64,000 bases of DNA. Origin: Carnobacterium mobile DSM 4848 (GTDB lineage Bacteria; Bacillota; Bacilli; Lactobacillales; Carnobacteriaceae). Shown in pieces: positions 8,249 to 17,695 of this stretch. Where the stretch lies: assembly GCF_000744825.1 (NCBI RefSeq), contig NZ_JQMR01000001.1, positions 2,031,501-2,095,500 of the forward strand, written 5' to 3'. Each line of letters opens with the position of its first letter. Position 1 is the stretch's first letter. The translations under genes and the position numbers were made by a program. The notes under the pieces are model-generated. The model ran no database searches and was not told the origin of the DNA. It worked only from the letters and a program-made list of their open reading frames with translations.

Positions 8249-9627
8249 AAATGATAAATGAACGAAAAGACTTTTTATTCGGGGCTTCAAGTTCGGCCTT
8301 TCAAATTGAGGGGGCCAACAAAGAAGCAGGCAAAGGATTATCCACCGTGGATACTCGAGTAGTTAAAGAAGGAATCGCAGATACAAGCGTTGCCAGCGAT
8401 TTTTATCATCGCTGGGAAGAAGATTTGGCACTACTAAAAGAGTTAGGGGTGAAATCTTTTAGATTCTCTATCTCTTGGCCACGTATCTATCCAGAAGGCG
8501 AAGGAAAATTAAATCAAGAAGGTTTAGATTTCTACGAAAAAATTATCGATCGATTGCTCGAATACGGCATTGAACCTCTAGTGACTGTCTATCATTTTGA
8601 TCTTCCACAAAATCTTGTAGATAAATACAATGGATGGCTTGGACGAGAAACGATCTATGCTTATGAAAACTATGCTAAGACTCTTTTTGAGTATTTTGGT
8701 GAAAAAGTAAAGTATTGGATCAGCATTAATGAACCTTTGATGGTCATGTATTCGAAAGATTTCAATGGAATCCGCAAACTAAATGACGCAGCGTATCAAA
8801 AGGCAAATTATCAAATGATGTATCATATGGCATTAGCGGAAAAATTGGCTTTTAAATGGTGTCATCATTTGGTGCCAGGTGGAAAGATTGGTCCGGCATC
8901 AGCTTTTCAAAATATTTATCCAGCTTCGGCATCTGCTAAAGATGTTGAAGCTGCGATGACTGCAGAAGAACTATTAAGTTTTACATTGTTGGATCTTTCT
9001 GTTCGTGGAAGTATCCCAAACAGAATTCAAAAAATGCTTAAAGACCAAGATATGTATCCTGAAACAGAAGAGGAAGACGCAGGATTACTGCATTCTGAAA
9101 GTGCAGATTGGATTTGTTTCAATTATTATGCCAGTTTGTGTGCAGAAGAATACCGCGGAAAAGATGATAGCTCTATGCCACCTTTCTTTCGCTCAAAATT
9201 TTATCGAATCGTCTCCAATCCAATGGGAAACCAGTCAGAATGGATGATTTTTGGAACAGATTCCGTTGGTTTGAGACTGTCAATCTACAAACTGTGGCAA
9301 CGATACAATTTGCCGTTGATGATTACTGAAAACGGCTATGCAAATAGTGACGAGCTTGAAGAGACCGGGGAAATTCATGATCAAGACAGAATCACTTATT
9401 TACAGGAGCATTTAGAACAATGTTTCCAAGCAATCGATGAAGGAATCCCGTTATTAGGTTATTCACCGTGGTCTTTTTTAGACTCCTTAAGCGGACGTGA
9501 AGGGTTTGCCAAGCGATACGGCTTTGTCTATGTGAATCGAACAGATCAAGATTTAAAAGATTTAAAACGATATAAAAAAGACAGCTTTTACTGGTATCAA
9601 CAGCTGATCCAAGAAAGTGAGAGATAG
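8245..9627 (+). CDS. GH1 glycosidase, probable 6-phospho-beta-glucosidase
   Basis: A 460-aa glycoside hydrolase family 1 enzyme with a (beta/alpha)8 barrel. The acid/base is Glu163 in SINEPL and the nucleophile is Glu362 in ITENGYAN. Near the C-terminus, SLSGREGFAKRYGF carries the serine, lysine and tyrosine that bind the 6-phosphate in phospho-beta-glucosidases, where plain beta-glucosidases have a Trp-Glu pair. The likely job is to split PTS-delivered phospho-beta-glucosides in the cytosol. It starts inside the stop codon of the damaged EIIC gene (ATGA), so its translation may have depended on coupling. Confidence 0.88.
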   Translation: MKMINERKDFLFGASSSAFQIEGANKEAGKGLSTVDTRVVKEGIADTSVASDFYHRWEEDLALLKELGVKSFRFSISWPRIYPEGEGKLNQEGLDFYEKIIDRLLEYGIEPLVTVYHFDLPQNLVDKYNGWLGRETIYAYENYAKTLFEYFGEKVKYWISINEPLMVMYSKDFNGIRKLNDAAYQKANYQMMYHMALAEKLAFKWCHHLVPGGKIGPASAFQNIYPASASAKDVEAAMTAEELLSFTLLDLSVRGSIPNRIQKMLKDQDMYPETEEEDAGLLHSESADWICFNYYASLCAEEYRGKDDSSMPPFFRSKFYRIVSNPMGNQSEWMIFGTDSVGLRLSIYKLWQRYNLPLMITENGYANSDELEETGEIHDQDRITYLQEHLEQCFQAIDEGIPLLGYSPWSFLDSLSGREGFAKRYGFVYVNRTDQDLKDLKRYKKDSFYWYQQLIQESER

Positions 9628-9629
9628 TT

Positions 9630-11333
9630 ATGCAAGTGTCAGATTTGAGCTTATCACCCTATTTCTTAAGTTCTGAACAAATTAATTCTATTCAGGAAAA
9701 ACTGAAAACTATGTCAATTGAAGAAAAAATTGGACAATTATTTTTTGTGATTGGTCCAGATGATGAACAAGTTGATTTGGAGTACTTCATAAGTAAGTAT
9801 CAACCAGGTGGTGTAATGTACCGGCCAAGTACAGCTGAGAAAATAAAAAGTCAAATCGCTGTTCTCCAAAAGGTATCTAAAATTCCATTATTTACAGCTG
9901 CAAATCTGGAAGCAGGTGGAAATGGTATTCTCACAGAAGGAACCTATTTTTCACAGCCTCTAGGTGTGGCGGCAACAGGTGATTCCAACAATGCTTATCA
10001 ATTAGGAAAAATTGGAGGAGCGGAAGGAAAGTCTGTAGGAATCAACATGGCTTTTGGACCTATTGTAGATATAGATTTGAATTTTCAAAATCCAATCACC
10101 AATACGCGCACATTTGGAAGTAGCCCAGAAACAGTAATAACATTTGCGAAACAGCAAATGGAAGGTTTTAAGGCAGAAGGCGTAATTCCTGTTATCAAAC
10201 ATTTTCCTGGAGATGGAGTTGATCAAAGAGATCAACATCTCTTAAGTTCTGTAAATATTTTATCCACAGATCACTGGGACCAATCATTTGGAAAAGTCTA
10301 TAAATCATTTATTGAAGAAGATATTCCTGCTATTATGATTGGTCACATTTTGCTGCCTGAATACGTTCAGTTGCTAAATCCCGAAAATGATAAAAGCCAA
10401 CTGTTACCAGCGTCTTTATCCTCTGAACTTATTCAAGGTTTGCTTAGAAGGAAACTAGGGTTCAATGGATTAACTATTACTGACGCCACACCGATGATCG
10501 GCTATAATGCAAGTCTTCCTAGAGAAATCGCTATTCCAAGCAGTATTGCTGCAGGGATTGATATGATTCTTTTTAATAAAAATATCGATGAAGATTACCT
10601 TTTCATGAAAAATGGACTAGCGAAAGGACTTGTAACAGAAGAACAAATAAACCAAGCGGTTCTGAGAATTTTAGGAACAAAAGCAGCCCAAGGAATTTTT
10701 GAAACAAAAGTCAGTGAAGGCTCAAGTTCACTGGCAAAAGCCGTGAAAGAAAAGTATTCTTTAGCGACCGTGAAAAATGCTAAAGAAGCAGTGACCTTAG
10801 TGAAAGATACAAAAAATTATCTTCCTTTATCGCCTAAAAAGACCTCTCGAATCAGATTGTATGTACTGGGAGACGAGGACACTGGTGGCTTCAAGCAAGG
10901 TGGGCAAGTAGGAAACCTATTTAAAGAAAAACTAACCCATGAAGGTTTTGAAGTCACTATTTTTGATCCGGAAAATTTGGATTTTCATGAAGTATTTGAA
11001 GAGGGAGTAGCAGATCTAAAAGAAAAATTCGATTTGGCGTTCTATGTTGCAAATGTAGAAACAGCAAGCAATCAAACAACAACAAGAATTAATTGGATCC
11101 CTTTAATGGCAGCAAATGCGCCTTGGTTTGTTCAAGATATTCCTACTATTTTTGTGTCTACGGCAAATCCTTATCATTTGTTTGATGTTCCTATGGTTCC
11201 AACCTATATCAACGCTTATTCATCAAATAAAGAAACAATTGATGCCGTGATAGAGAAAGTAATGGGAAGAGAAGAGTTTGTAGGAAAAACGCCAGTAGAC
11301 CCTTTTCAGAATACTTTTGGTGTCAGATTTTAG
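9630..11333 (+). CDS. GH3 enzyme of the NagZ type (His/Asp dyad), possible retaining phosphorylase
   Basis: A 567-aa cytosolic family 3 glycosidase-like protein starting 3 bases after GH1. The catalytic nucleophile is Asp285 in TITDATP. The loop KHFPGDGVDQRDQH (Lys190-His203) has the Asp201-x-His203 dyad that replaces the usual acid/base glutamate in NagZ-type enzymes. A C-terminal alpha/beta domain follows. GH3 members with this dyad include N-acetyl-beta-hexosaminidases, and some have been described as glycoside phosphorylases. Lying immediately before beta-phosphoglucomutase, it could release beta-glucose 1-phosphate; that is inference. The alternative is an ordinary beta-(hexos)aminidase or beta-glucosidase. 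Confidence 0.85.
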   Translation: MQVSDLSLSPYFLSSEQINSIQEKLKTMSIEEKIGQLFFVIGPDDEQVDLEYFISKYQPGGVMYRPSTAEKIKSQIAVLQKVSKIPLFTAANLEAGGNGILTEGTYFSQPLGVAATGDSNNAYQLGKIGGAEGKSVGINMAFGPIVDIDLNFQNPITNTRTFGSSPETVITFAKQQMEGFKAEGVIPVIKHFPGDGVDQRDQHLLSSVNILSTDHWDQSFGKVYKSFIEEDIPAIMIGHILLPEYVQLLNPENDKSQLLPASLSSELIQGLLRRKLGFNGLTITDATPMIGYNASLPREIAIPSSIAAGIDMILFNKNIDEDYLFMKNGLAKGLVTEEQINQAVLRILGTKAAQGIFETKVSEGSSSLAKAVKEKYSLATVKNAKEAVTLVKDTKNYLPLSPKKTSRIRLYVLGDEDTGGFKQGGQVGNLFKEKLTHEGFEVTIFDPENLDFHEVFEEGVADLKEKFDLAFYVANVETASNQTTTRINWIPLMAANAPWFVQDIPTIFVSTANPYHLFDVPMVPTYINAYSSNKETIDAVIEKVMGREEFVGKTPVDPFQNTFGVRF

Positions 11334-11351
11334 AAGAGGTGGATATAGCTA

Positions 11352-12008
11352 ATGATTAGAGGAGTAATATTTGATTTAGATGGTGTATTAGTCAATACAG
11401 CAAAATACCATTTTTTCGCATGGAAAGAATTAGCAGATGAGTTAGATATCGTTTTTACTGAACAAGATAATGAAAGATTAAAAGGCATATCAAGAATGGA
11501 TTCTTTAGATATCTTGCTATCGCTTGGGAATAAAGGAAAAGTTTATTCTGAAGAAGAGAAAGCAGGACTAGCAGCTAAGAAAAATGATCGATACCTTACG
11601 TATATTGAAACAATGGATAGTTCTGAAATTTTACTTGGTATAGAAGCAACTTTACATGATCTTAGAAACAAAGGAATAAAAGTTAGTTTAGGTTCAGCAA
11701 GCAAAAATGCACCTATTATTTTAAAGCATACTGGATTGGTTAAGTTTTTTGATGCAATTGTGGATGGAAACGAAGTGGCTAAAGCGAAGCCGAATCCAGA
11801 GGTGTTCCTTTTAGCGGCAGAAAAATTAGGATTAAAAAGCGCAGAATGTGTTGTGTTTGAGGATGCAGAAGCAGGTTGTCAAGCAGCCAAGTCCGCTGGA
11901 ATGCCTATAATTGGTGTTGGGAAAAAGGAAAACTTGCCGACTGCAGATTTGCATATTCAAAACTTCGAAGATATGAATATAGAAACTGTTTTTCATTCAT
12001 TCAATTAA
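11352..12008 (+). CDS. pgmB: Beta-phosphoglucomutase
   Basis: A 218-aa HAD-superfamily phosphomutase. The nucleophile and general acid are Asp8 and Asp10 in FDLDGVLVNT. The cap domain has the family pattern HFFAWKELA, followed by SASKNAP and the Mg-binding VFEDAEAG. It converts beta-glucose 1-phosphate to glucose 6-phosphate. It is the last gene of the cluster, 18 bases after GH3, and is followed by a strong terminator. No family 65 phosphorylase, the usual source of its substrate, is in the cluster, which draws attention to the GH3 neighbour. Confidence 0.88.
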   Translation: MIRGVIFDLDGVLVNTAKYHFFAWKELADELDIVFTEQDNERLKGISRMDSLDILLSLGNKGKVYSEEEKAGLAAKKNDRYLTYIETMDSSEILLGIEATLHDLRNKGIKVSLGSASKNAPIILKHTGLVKFFDAIVDGNEVAKAKPNPEVFLLAAEKLGLKSAECVVFEDAEAGCQAAKSAGMPIIGVGKKENLPTADLHIQNFEDMNIETVFHSFN

Positions 12009-12033
12009 GTTTGGCACTTATAGAGTTCAAAAG

Positions 12034-12076
12034 GTTCGAGAAACGCTTAATTAGCAGTGTTTCTCGAGCTTTTTTA
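12034..12076 (+). terminator. Rho-independent terminator after pgmB
   Basis: TTCGAGAAACGC pairs with GTGTTTCTCGAG (with G-T pairs) and is followed by seven T. Confidence 0.88.
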
Positions 12077-12159
12077 TTTTAACAAATTGTAGTAATATTT
12101 TACTTTTTGATTGAGATGTCAAAAGGGTTCTTTGAGAAAACGAGTAGGTACCTTGAAAG

Positions 12160-12350
12160 AAATTTTTCCGGAATGCGTGGGGACGCTTGTGGAAAGCCTG
12201 GAGATTATAGTATCTAGGCTCTCAAGCTTTGTCATGGCTGTTGCTGCTTCAGCAATTTTACAGACATAATACATTTGGGTTCATGTCCGCAATGCTTCCT
12301 TTGAAACATCCTTTTCATGGCTACAAGCAACCCAAATTCCTCCAAAAATT
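12160..12350. repeat. Dispersed structured intergenic repeat, copy A
   Basis: About 190 bp bounded by imperfect inverted ends (AAATTTTTCCGGA at the left, TTCCTCCAAAAATT at the right). It shares several blocks in the same order with copy B at 47658-47835: GCTTG-GGAAAGCC, TCTCAA, CATCCT-TTCATGGCT-CAAGC. Internal GCTTG/CAAGC and AGCC/GGCT blocks are complementary, so both copies can close a long stem. No protein is encoded. It could be a miniature element or a structured RNA; the two copies only partly match. Confidence 0.55.
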
Positions 12351-12473
12351 ACACATCTCAGTTTTCATTGACGACAATGCAAAAAAATGCTAGCAACTTA
12401 AACGTGTGTTGTTATTTTTTCAATCCAGAAAAATCTGATTTTGACACTCCAATCATATAATAGGGCATAACAG

Positions 12474-12535
12474 ACAACTCCTTTTCTTTTGTCGGTTTTT
12501 ATCTTAAACTAAGCATACAAAAGTTTTGGAGTTGT
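12474..12535. other. Long imperfect hairpin upstream of araC
   Basis: ACAACTCC and CTTTTG on the left pair with CAAAAG and GGAGTTGT on the right, with a T4/T4 internal loop. It lies about 90 bases before the AraC start and could be an operator, a leader structure or a terminator. The rest of 12009-12624 holds only the pgmB terminator and repeat copy A. Confidence 0.5.
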
Positions 12536-12624
12536 TTATATTTTTATGTCCTAAAAGATGTAAGAATTTGTAAAGTAGTAAAAGAAGAATATCTAATAAA
12601 CGATTCTTTTAATAGGAGGTGTTG

Positions 12625-13485
12625 ATGATAACTTTTGAACATGAAACTATCCAACCAAGTGAACAAGTTCCTGTTAAATTATTCAGTTTTGAAGCAATTA
12701 GTATAGACCGGATTATACCTAAACATTGGCATAAAAGTGCTGAATTATTGTATTGTATAGAAGGAAAACTGAATGTGTGGATAGATACAGAATTTTATTG
12801 TCTAAACGCTGGAGATTTTTTATTTATTAATTCAAACATTGTTCATTCCACACAAAGTCCGACAAAAAACAAAGTCATTGTTTTACAAATTCCACTTTCG
12901 TTTTTCCAAGAAGCAACCAAGGGCGGTTATAATAATTATTTCACTATCCGTTTGAATACTTTACTAACGTATGAAGTTAACGGAAAAACAAACTATTTTC
13001 CTAAGATAAAACAGCTCCTCTTATCTATGATGAAGTATAACCTTCACAATAATACGCCGGAAAAACTGAAAGTTATAAGTTTATTGTATGAATTGATGTA
13101 TATAATGGTTGGTAATTTTCAGAATGAAAAAAAGCAAGACTCATTCATTGAAACACAAAAATATATAGAACGGATGACTATAATTACTGAATATATTAAA
13201 GAAAATTATAAAGATGAATTACCTCTTGCGACTATTGCTGAAAAATTTAATTTTTCTCCGCCTTATTTTTCTCGTTTTTTTAAGAAATATATGGGTATTA
13301 CGTATTTTGAGTATTTAAATAGTGTAAGAATGGATGAGGCTTACAAAATGCTTATGACTACTGATGAACCTATAATTGACATTGCTCTCTCAGTAGGTTT
13401 TCCTAATACCAAATCTTTTTCTAAATTATTCAAACAAATGTATCATTCAACACCTCATCAACACCGAAAGAAGTACAAAGAATAA
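12625..13485 (+). CDS. AraC-family regulator with N-terminal cupin
   Basis: A 286-aa paralogue of the regulator at 5872. The N-terminal cupin has HWHKSAELLY. The C-terminal double helix-turn-helix runs from ITEYIKENYKDELPLATIA to IIDIALSVGFPNTKSFSKLFKQMY. It precedes an EIIC-GH3 pair and is probably their sugar-responsive activator. GTG, TTG and ATG codons stand in a row at 12619-12627; AGGAGG at 12614-12619 leaves only the ATG at 12625 with usable spacing, so that start is chosen. Confidence 0.9.
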   Translation: MITFEHETIQPSEQVPVKLFSFEAISIDRIIPKHWHKSAELLYCIEGKLNVWIDTEFYCLNAGDFLFINSNIVHSTQSPTKNKVIVLQIPLSFFQEATKGGYNNYFTIRLNTLLTYEVNGKTNYFPKIKQLLLSMMKYNLHNNTPEKLKVISLLYELMYIMVGNFQNEKKQDSFIETQKYIERMTIITEYIKENYKDELPLATIAEKFNFSPPYFSRFFKKYMGITYFEYLNSVRMDEAYKMLMTTDEPIIDIALSVGFPNTKSFSKLFKQMYHSTPHQHRKKYKE

Positions 13486-13648
13486 AAAGATAAAAAATGC
13501 CCTTTTTTTAGATAAATTTCAGGGAGAGAAAGCGGTTTACTTACTTTATACTGAAATTAGGTTAATAATTAATAAAGGAGGGCAGTAAAATTTCATCCTA
13601 TAACGAATAAAAAATTGTTAGTAGATTTATATGAAAGAGAGGAAAACA

Positions 13649-14974
13649 ATGGATAAATTTATGAATAAATTGGAAGGGTTTTTAAACAAGTATATACTGC
13701 CCATTGCCAATCGTGTAAATGATAATAAAGTTATAACAGCAATTAAAGACGGCATGATGTATGCAATACCCGTTATTTTATTTGCTTCTATTGTATTAAT
13801 TTTAACAAATTTTCCGTTTCTAAATGAAGTTGCACCTGGTTTATCAGAATGGTTAAACGAAATATTAGGTTTCGTTAGCAATAGTACTATGGGATTATTA
13901 TCTATATTCGTTATTATTGGAACATCAAATAGTTATTCAAAATCAAAAAATATTGATCCGATCTATGGTCTTTTAGCAGCAATGGGAGCATATTTAATTG
14001 TAACACCTACTTCTTTAGTTGGGGAAGTTTTAATTGATGGAAAATCTGTTAATGGAGCCGAAATAGCTAACGTTATTTCAACAGAATATTTAGGTGCTTC
14101 AGGTATATTCGCAGCTCTTATCATAACGATTGTAGCAATTGCTATTTACGCTAGTATTTATCACAGAGATATTACAATAAAAATGCCAGAAAGTGTACCT
14201 GAAAATGTAACAAAACCATTTTTGTCTATTGTACCTTTTGCGTTGACAATGATAGTATTTATCGTCATTCGTAATCTGATGTCACTAACGATATATGCAA
14301 GCTTACCAGAGGCCATCAGTCAACTTTTAACAAAACCTTTATTGGGATTAGGAAATAATATTTGGGCTTTTCTTTTCTTAATCTTTATTGGACAAATATT
14401 ATGGTTCTTTGGTATTCATGGCACAAATATTACAATAAATGCTATTTGGGCACCTATTGCAACTGTCGCGATGGTTCAAAATCTAGAAGCCTACAGCGCA
14501 GGAGAGCCATTACCATATGTTTTAACAGCCGCTTTTCTTGCCTTTACAGCTCAAGCTAAATTATCTGAAATTATTGCCTTACTTGTTTTAGGAAAATCTC
14601 AACGAGCAAAATCAATTGGGAAAATGTCATTGGTTCCAGCGCTATTCAATATTCATGAGCCATTTATTTTTGGATTGCCGATCGTATTGAATACGACTTT
14701 ATTCCTACCTTTTGTTTTTGTTGAAGTTATCCAAGCTGGATTAGCTTATTTCTTAATGAACCTTACTGGTGCTATCGCAGTTTTTCAAGTTCCTTGGACA
14801 GCTCCGCCTATTATAAGTCAATTAATAGCAACTAACTTTAATCCATGGTCGGTTGTTATTGCGGTCGTTACTTTTGCTGTAGGTTTTATTTTATGGGCAC
14901 CATTTATCAAATTATTAGATAAACAGTATTTAGAAGAAGAAGCGACAGCTAAAAAGGAAGAAACAACAATATAA
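13649..14974 (+). CDS. PTS EIIC sugar permease (cellobiose/lactose type)
   Basis: A 441-aa intact homologue of the broken EIIC at 6938, with about ten membrane segments, FFGIHGTN in the middle and the conserved ALFNIHEPFIFGLP substrate-site motif. In the PTS the EIIC subunit moves the sugar across the membrane while separate EIIA and EIIB proteins deliver phosphate. Neither partner is encoded nearby, so the permease must borrow them from elsewhere in the genome. The ATG at 13631 lies before the AGAGAGG site, so 13649 is preferred. It sits 57 bases before the large GH3 gene. Confidence 0.9.
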   Translation: MDKFMNKLEGFLNKYILPIANRVNDNKVITAIKDGMMYAIPVILFASIVLILTNFPFLNEVAPGLSEWLNEILGFVSNSTMGLLSIFVIIGTSNSYSKSKNIDPIYGLLAAMGAYLIVTPTSLVGEVLIDGKSVNGAEIANVISTEYLGASGIFAALIITIVAIAIYASIYHRDITIKMPESVPENVTKPFLSIVPFALTMIVFIVIRNLMSLTIYASLPEAISQLLTKPLLGLGNNIWAFLFLIFIGQILWFFGIHGTNITINAIWAPIATVAMVQNLEAYSAGEPLPYVLTAAFLAFTAQAKLSEIIALLVLGKSQRAKSIGKMSLVPALFNIHEPFIFGLPIVLNTTLFLPFVFVEVIQAGLAYFLMNLTGAIAVFQVPWTAPPIISQLIATNFNPWSVVIAVVTFAVGFILWAPFIKLLDKQYLEEEATAKKEETTI

Positions 14975-15031
14975 CCACGAATAAAGTTATTGAAACTATG
15001 CTAAAGTTAAATGAAGATAGGATGGATAAAA

Positions 15032-17251
15032 GTGAAGAAAAAGCAATTAAAAGAACTTGTTAATAATATGTCTTTAAAAGATAAAATCTTCCAGTTACTT
15101 CAATTGTCAGGAAGCTTTTATCAAGATGCTCCAGATTTAGTGACAGGTCCTAAAGCAAAACTAGGGATCGAAGACGATGCTATTCAAAATGCAGGCTCAA
15201 TTTTAAACGTACGGGGCGCTGAAAAAACAAAAGCTATTCAAAAAGAATATATGGAAACAAGTCATAATAAAATTCCGTTGTTATTTATGGCAGATATTAT
15301 TAATGGATTCGAAACGATTTTTCCAGTTCCAATTGGTCTAGGTGCCACTTGGAATCCGGAACTTATTAAACAAGCTGCTGAAGTTTCAGCACATGAAGCT
15401 GCTGTTTCAGGAATACATGTAACTTTTTCGCCAATGGTTGATTTAGTAAGAGATCCTCGTTGGGGGCGTGTCATGGAATCAACTGGAGAAGATGCATTTT
15501 TAAATAGTGCCTATGCTAAAGCTTTTGTTAAAGGCTATCAAGGTGATGCTGATGATTTAAGTGATAACAATATTATTGCCTGTGTAAAACACTTTGCAGC
15601 GTATGGTGCTCCTGAAGGCGGACGGGAATACAATACTGTTGATATGTCTGAACGTACTCTAAGAGAATATTATTTACCAGCTTATAAAGCAGCATTAGAT
15701 GCTGGTGCAAAAATGGTAATGACCTCTTTTAATGTAGTGGATGGCATACCTGCAACTGGGAATAAATGGCTTAATAGAGACATTTTAAGAGAAGAATGGG
15801 ACTTCGATGGGATTCTAATCTCAGATTATGCAGCAATCAAAGAATTAGAAGATCATGGAGTAGTAGAAAATGCGAAAGAGGCTGCAAAGTTGGCACTAGA
15901 AGCAGGTGTTGATATTGATATGATGACGTCTGTTTATGCAAACCATTTGGAAGAAGTCATCAATGAGTTACCTGAAACTGAAAAATATATTGATGAAGCA
16001 GTATATAGGGTATTAGAATTAAAAAATGAATTAGGACTATTTGAAAATCCTTATCGAGTTGCGAACGCTGAAAAAGAAGAAGAGGTTATTCTATCGGATA
16101 AACATAGGAACCTAGCTCGAAAAGTAGTCAATGAATCTCTTGTATTGTTGAAAAACAATAGTACTTTGCCTCTTAACTTAAATCAGAAGATTGCATTAAT
16201 AGGTCCATACGCAGAATCAACTTCTTTGTCAGGTTCTTGGTCTTTCAGCAGTGACAAAGACAGCACAGTAACTCTTAAGGATGCTTTCTCAGAATGGTTA
16301 AACAGTGATCAACTATTAGTAGCTACTGGTTCTAGGGTCGTAGAGTCAGAATTTCTTAAAGATAGTCTAGGCAATTATTATTCTGAAGAAGATGATATGA
16401 AGCTGGATGAAGAGGCTGAACTCAAAAAAGCCATTGATTATGCCAAACAGTCTGATGTTGTAGTTATGGCGATTGGAGAACACTATTTACAAAGCGGTGA
16501 AGGCGGAAGCCGGGCTGATATAGAACTTCCTCAAGTACAGAAAAAATTGGTTGATGAAATTTCAAAAATTGGAAAGCCAATGGTTGGAATTATATTTAGT
16601 GGTAGACCATTAGATTTAAAAGCAGAAGTTAACCAGTTTGACAGCTTGCTTCAGGCCTGGTTTCCTGGTACAGAAGCAGGACATGGAATAGCAGATGTAG
16701 TTTTTGGTAAAGTTAATCCTTCAGGGCGATTATCTATGAGTTTCCCATATGATGTCGGGCAAATCCCAGTTCATTACAATGAATTTAATACTGGCAGACC
16801 ACTAGAAGATTCTGGACATAGTAAACGCTACACTTCAAAATATGTTGATATTCCGAATAAGCCCCTGTTTTCATTTGGCTATGGGTTATCTTACACGACA
16901 TTCAATTATACTAATTTTACATTGAGTAATAAAATTCTTCGTAAAAATGAAAAAATAACTGTTTCAGTGGAGATTTCGAATGAAGGAGATTATTCTGGAA
17001 AAGAAACTATACAAATGTATATTCGAGATATGGTAGGAAGTGTAACCAGACCTATTAAAGAACTAAAAGGGTTTAAACAAGTAAAACTTCAACCAGGTGA
17101 AACTAAAACAGTAACTTTTGAAATTGACGAAAGTATGTTGCGATTCTATAATAGAGAAATGTCTTTTGTATCAGAACCTGGAAAGTTTGAAGTTATGATT
17201 GGTTCGAACAGCGAAGATGTACAAACATTAGAGTTTACATTAGAAAAGTAA
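15032..17251 (+). CDS. GH3 beta-glucosidase, three-domain
   Basis: A 739-aa family 3 glycosidase of BglX-like architecture: N-terminal barrel with KHFAAYG and nucleophile Asp265 in ISDYAAI, a middle alpha/beta sandwich with the EHYLQSGEGGSR loop that supplies the acid/base glutamate, and a C-terminal fibronectin-III-like domain starting near the SFGYGLSYTTF motif. It lacks a signal peptide and so acts in the cytosol on imported (possibly phosphorylated) beta-glucosides. An ATG at 15011 is in frame. The ATAGGATGG site favours the GTG at 15032. It forms an operon with the EIIC at 13649. Confidence 0.9.
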   Translation: MKKKQLKELVNNMSLKDKIFQLLQLSGSFYQDAPDLVTGPKAKLGIEDDAIQNAGSILNVRGAEKTKAIQKEYMETSHNKIPLLFMADIINGFETIFPVPIGLGATWNPELIKQAAEVSAHEAAVSGIHVTFSPMVDLVRDPRWGRVMESTGEDAFLNSAYAKAFVKGYQGDADDLSDNNIIACVKHFAAYGAPEGGREYNTVDMSERTLREYYLPAYKAALDAGAKMVMTSFNVVDGIPATGNKWLNRDILREEWDFDGILISDYAAIKELEDHGVVENAKEAAKLALEAGVDIDMMTSVYANHLEEVINELPETEKYIDEAVYRVLELKNELGLFENPYRVANAEKEEEVILSDKHRNLARKVVNESLVLLKNNSTLPLNLNQKIALIGPYAESTSLSGSWSFSSDKDSTVTLKDAFSEWLNSDQLLVATGSRVVESEFLKDSLGNYYSEEDDMKLDEEAELKKAIDYAKQSDVVVMAIGEHYLQSGEGGSRADIELPQVQKKLVDEISKIGKPMVGIIFSGRPLDLKAEVNQFDSLLQAWFPGTEAGHGIADVVFGKVNPSGRLSMSFPYDVGQIPVHYNEFNTGRPLEDSGHSKRYTSKYVDIPNKPLFSFGYGLSYTTFNYTNFTLSNKILRKNEKITVSVEISNEGDYSGKETIQMYIRDMVGSVTRPIKELKGFKQVKLQPGETKTVTFEIDESMLRFYNREMSFVSEPGKFEVMIGSNSEDVQTLEFTLEK

Positions 17252-17291
17252 TTTAAACATTTTCATAGTAAGTTAATGAGTTAAATAAAAG

Positions 17292-17340
17292 GACGGCTAC
17301 AGAGAAATCAATTGCTCTATAGCCGTCTTTGTTTTAATCA
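17292..17340 (+). terminator. Rho-independent terminator after GH3
   Basis: GACGGCTA pairs with TAGCCGTC, with an inner AGAG/CTCT stem, followed by TTTGTTTT. The remaining bases up to the promoter at 17558 show nothing I recognise. Confidence 0.85.
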
Positions 17341-17557
17341 TCTAAGAAAAGCAACCTTTTAATTGCTTCTAGCATATCAAACGGATTCTGCAGAGAATAT
17401 GTAAGTCAAAAGCCAATTTTAAAAAAATTTTGGAGATAGATTAGTTTATTTCCTAATTGTTGATATTTCATTTATAAAATTGTGTATTAAGAAAATACGT
17501 ATAAGTTACTTATTAGAAATGAATTCTAAAGTTGTATGTTTTATGAAAAACACATGA

Positions 17558-17586
17558 TTGAACGCTTTCACTTTCTATGTTATGAT
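17558..17586 (+). promoter_or_regulatory. Promoter of the ABC-F leader
   Basis: TTGAAC and TATGAT are separated by 17 bp. The transcript would start about 25 bases before the leader peptide. Confidence 0.7.
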
Positions 17587-17614
17587 TTCTCCAATAAAGA
17601 AAGGAGGTGAGAAG

Positions 17615-17695
17615 ATGTTTGCAACTGGTTTAGGTACGAATAAAGTAAAAGGTTTTTTGTATGTTATTCGTGCTGAATTTTCCGCACTTGTTTAG
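17615..17695 (+). CDS. Leader peptide upstream of ABC-F gene, 26 aa
   Basis: A short reading frame (MFATGLGTNKVKG...SALV) with a perfect AAGGAGGTGA ribosome-binding site, placed between a strong promoter and a terminator hairpin ahead of the ABC-F gene. ABC-F resistance genes in Firmicutes (for example Bacillus vmlR and Listeria lmo0919) are known to be controlled by ribosome stalling on such upstream frames, which stops premature termination. The peptide itself has no recognisable function and is probably regulatory. A small GGCGT/ATGCC hairpin with a T run follows immediately after the stop. Confidence 0.65.
   Translation: MFATGLGTNKVKGFLYVIRAEFSALV

Noticed and set aside
13526-13541. AGAAAGCGGTTTAC before the second EIIC resembles a cre site.
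   Set aside because: It has one extra base in the centre, which breaks the 14-bp spacing of the element; left as unsupported.
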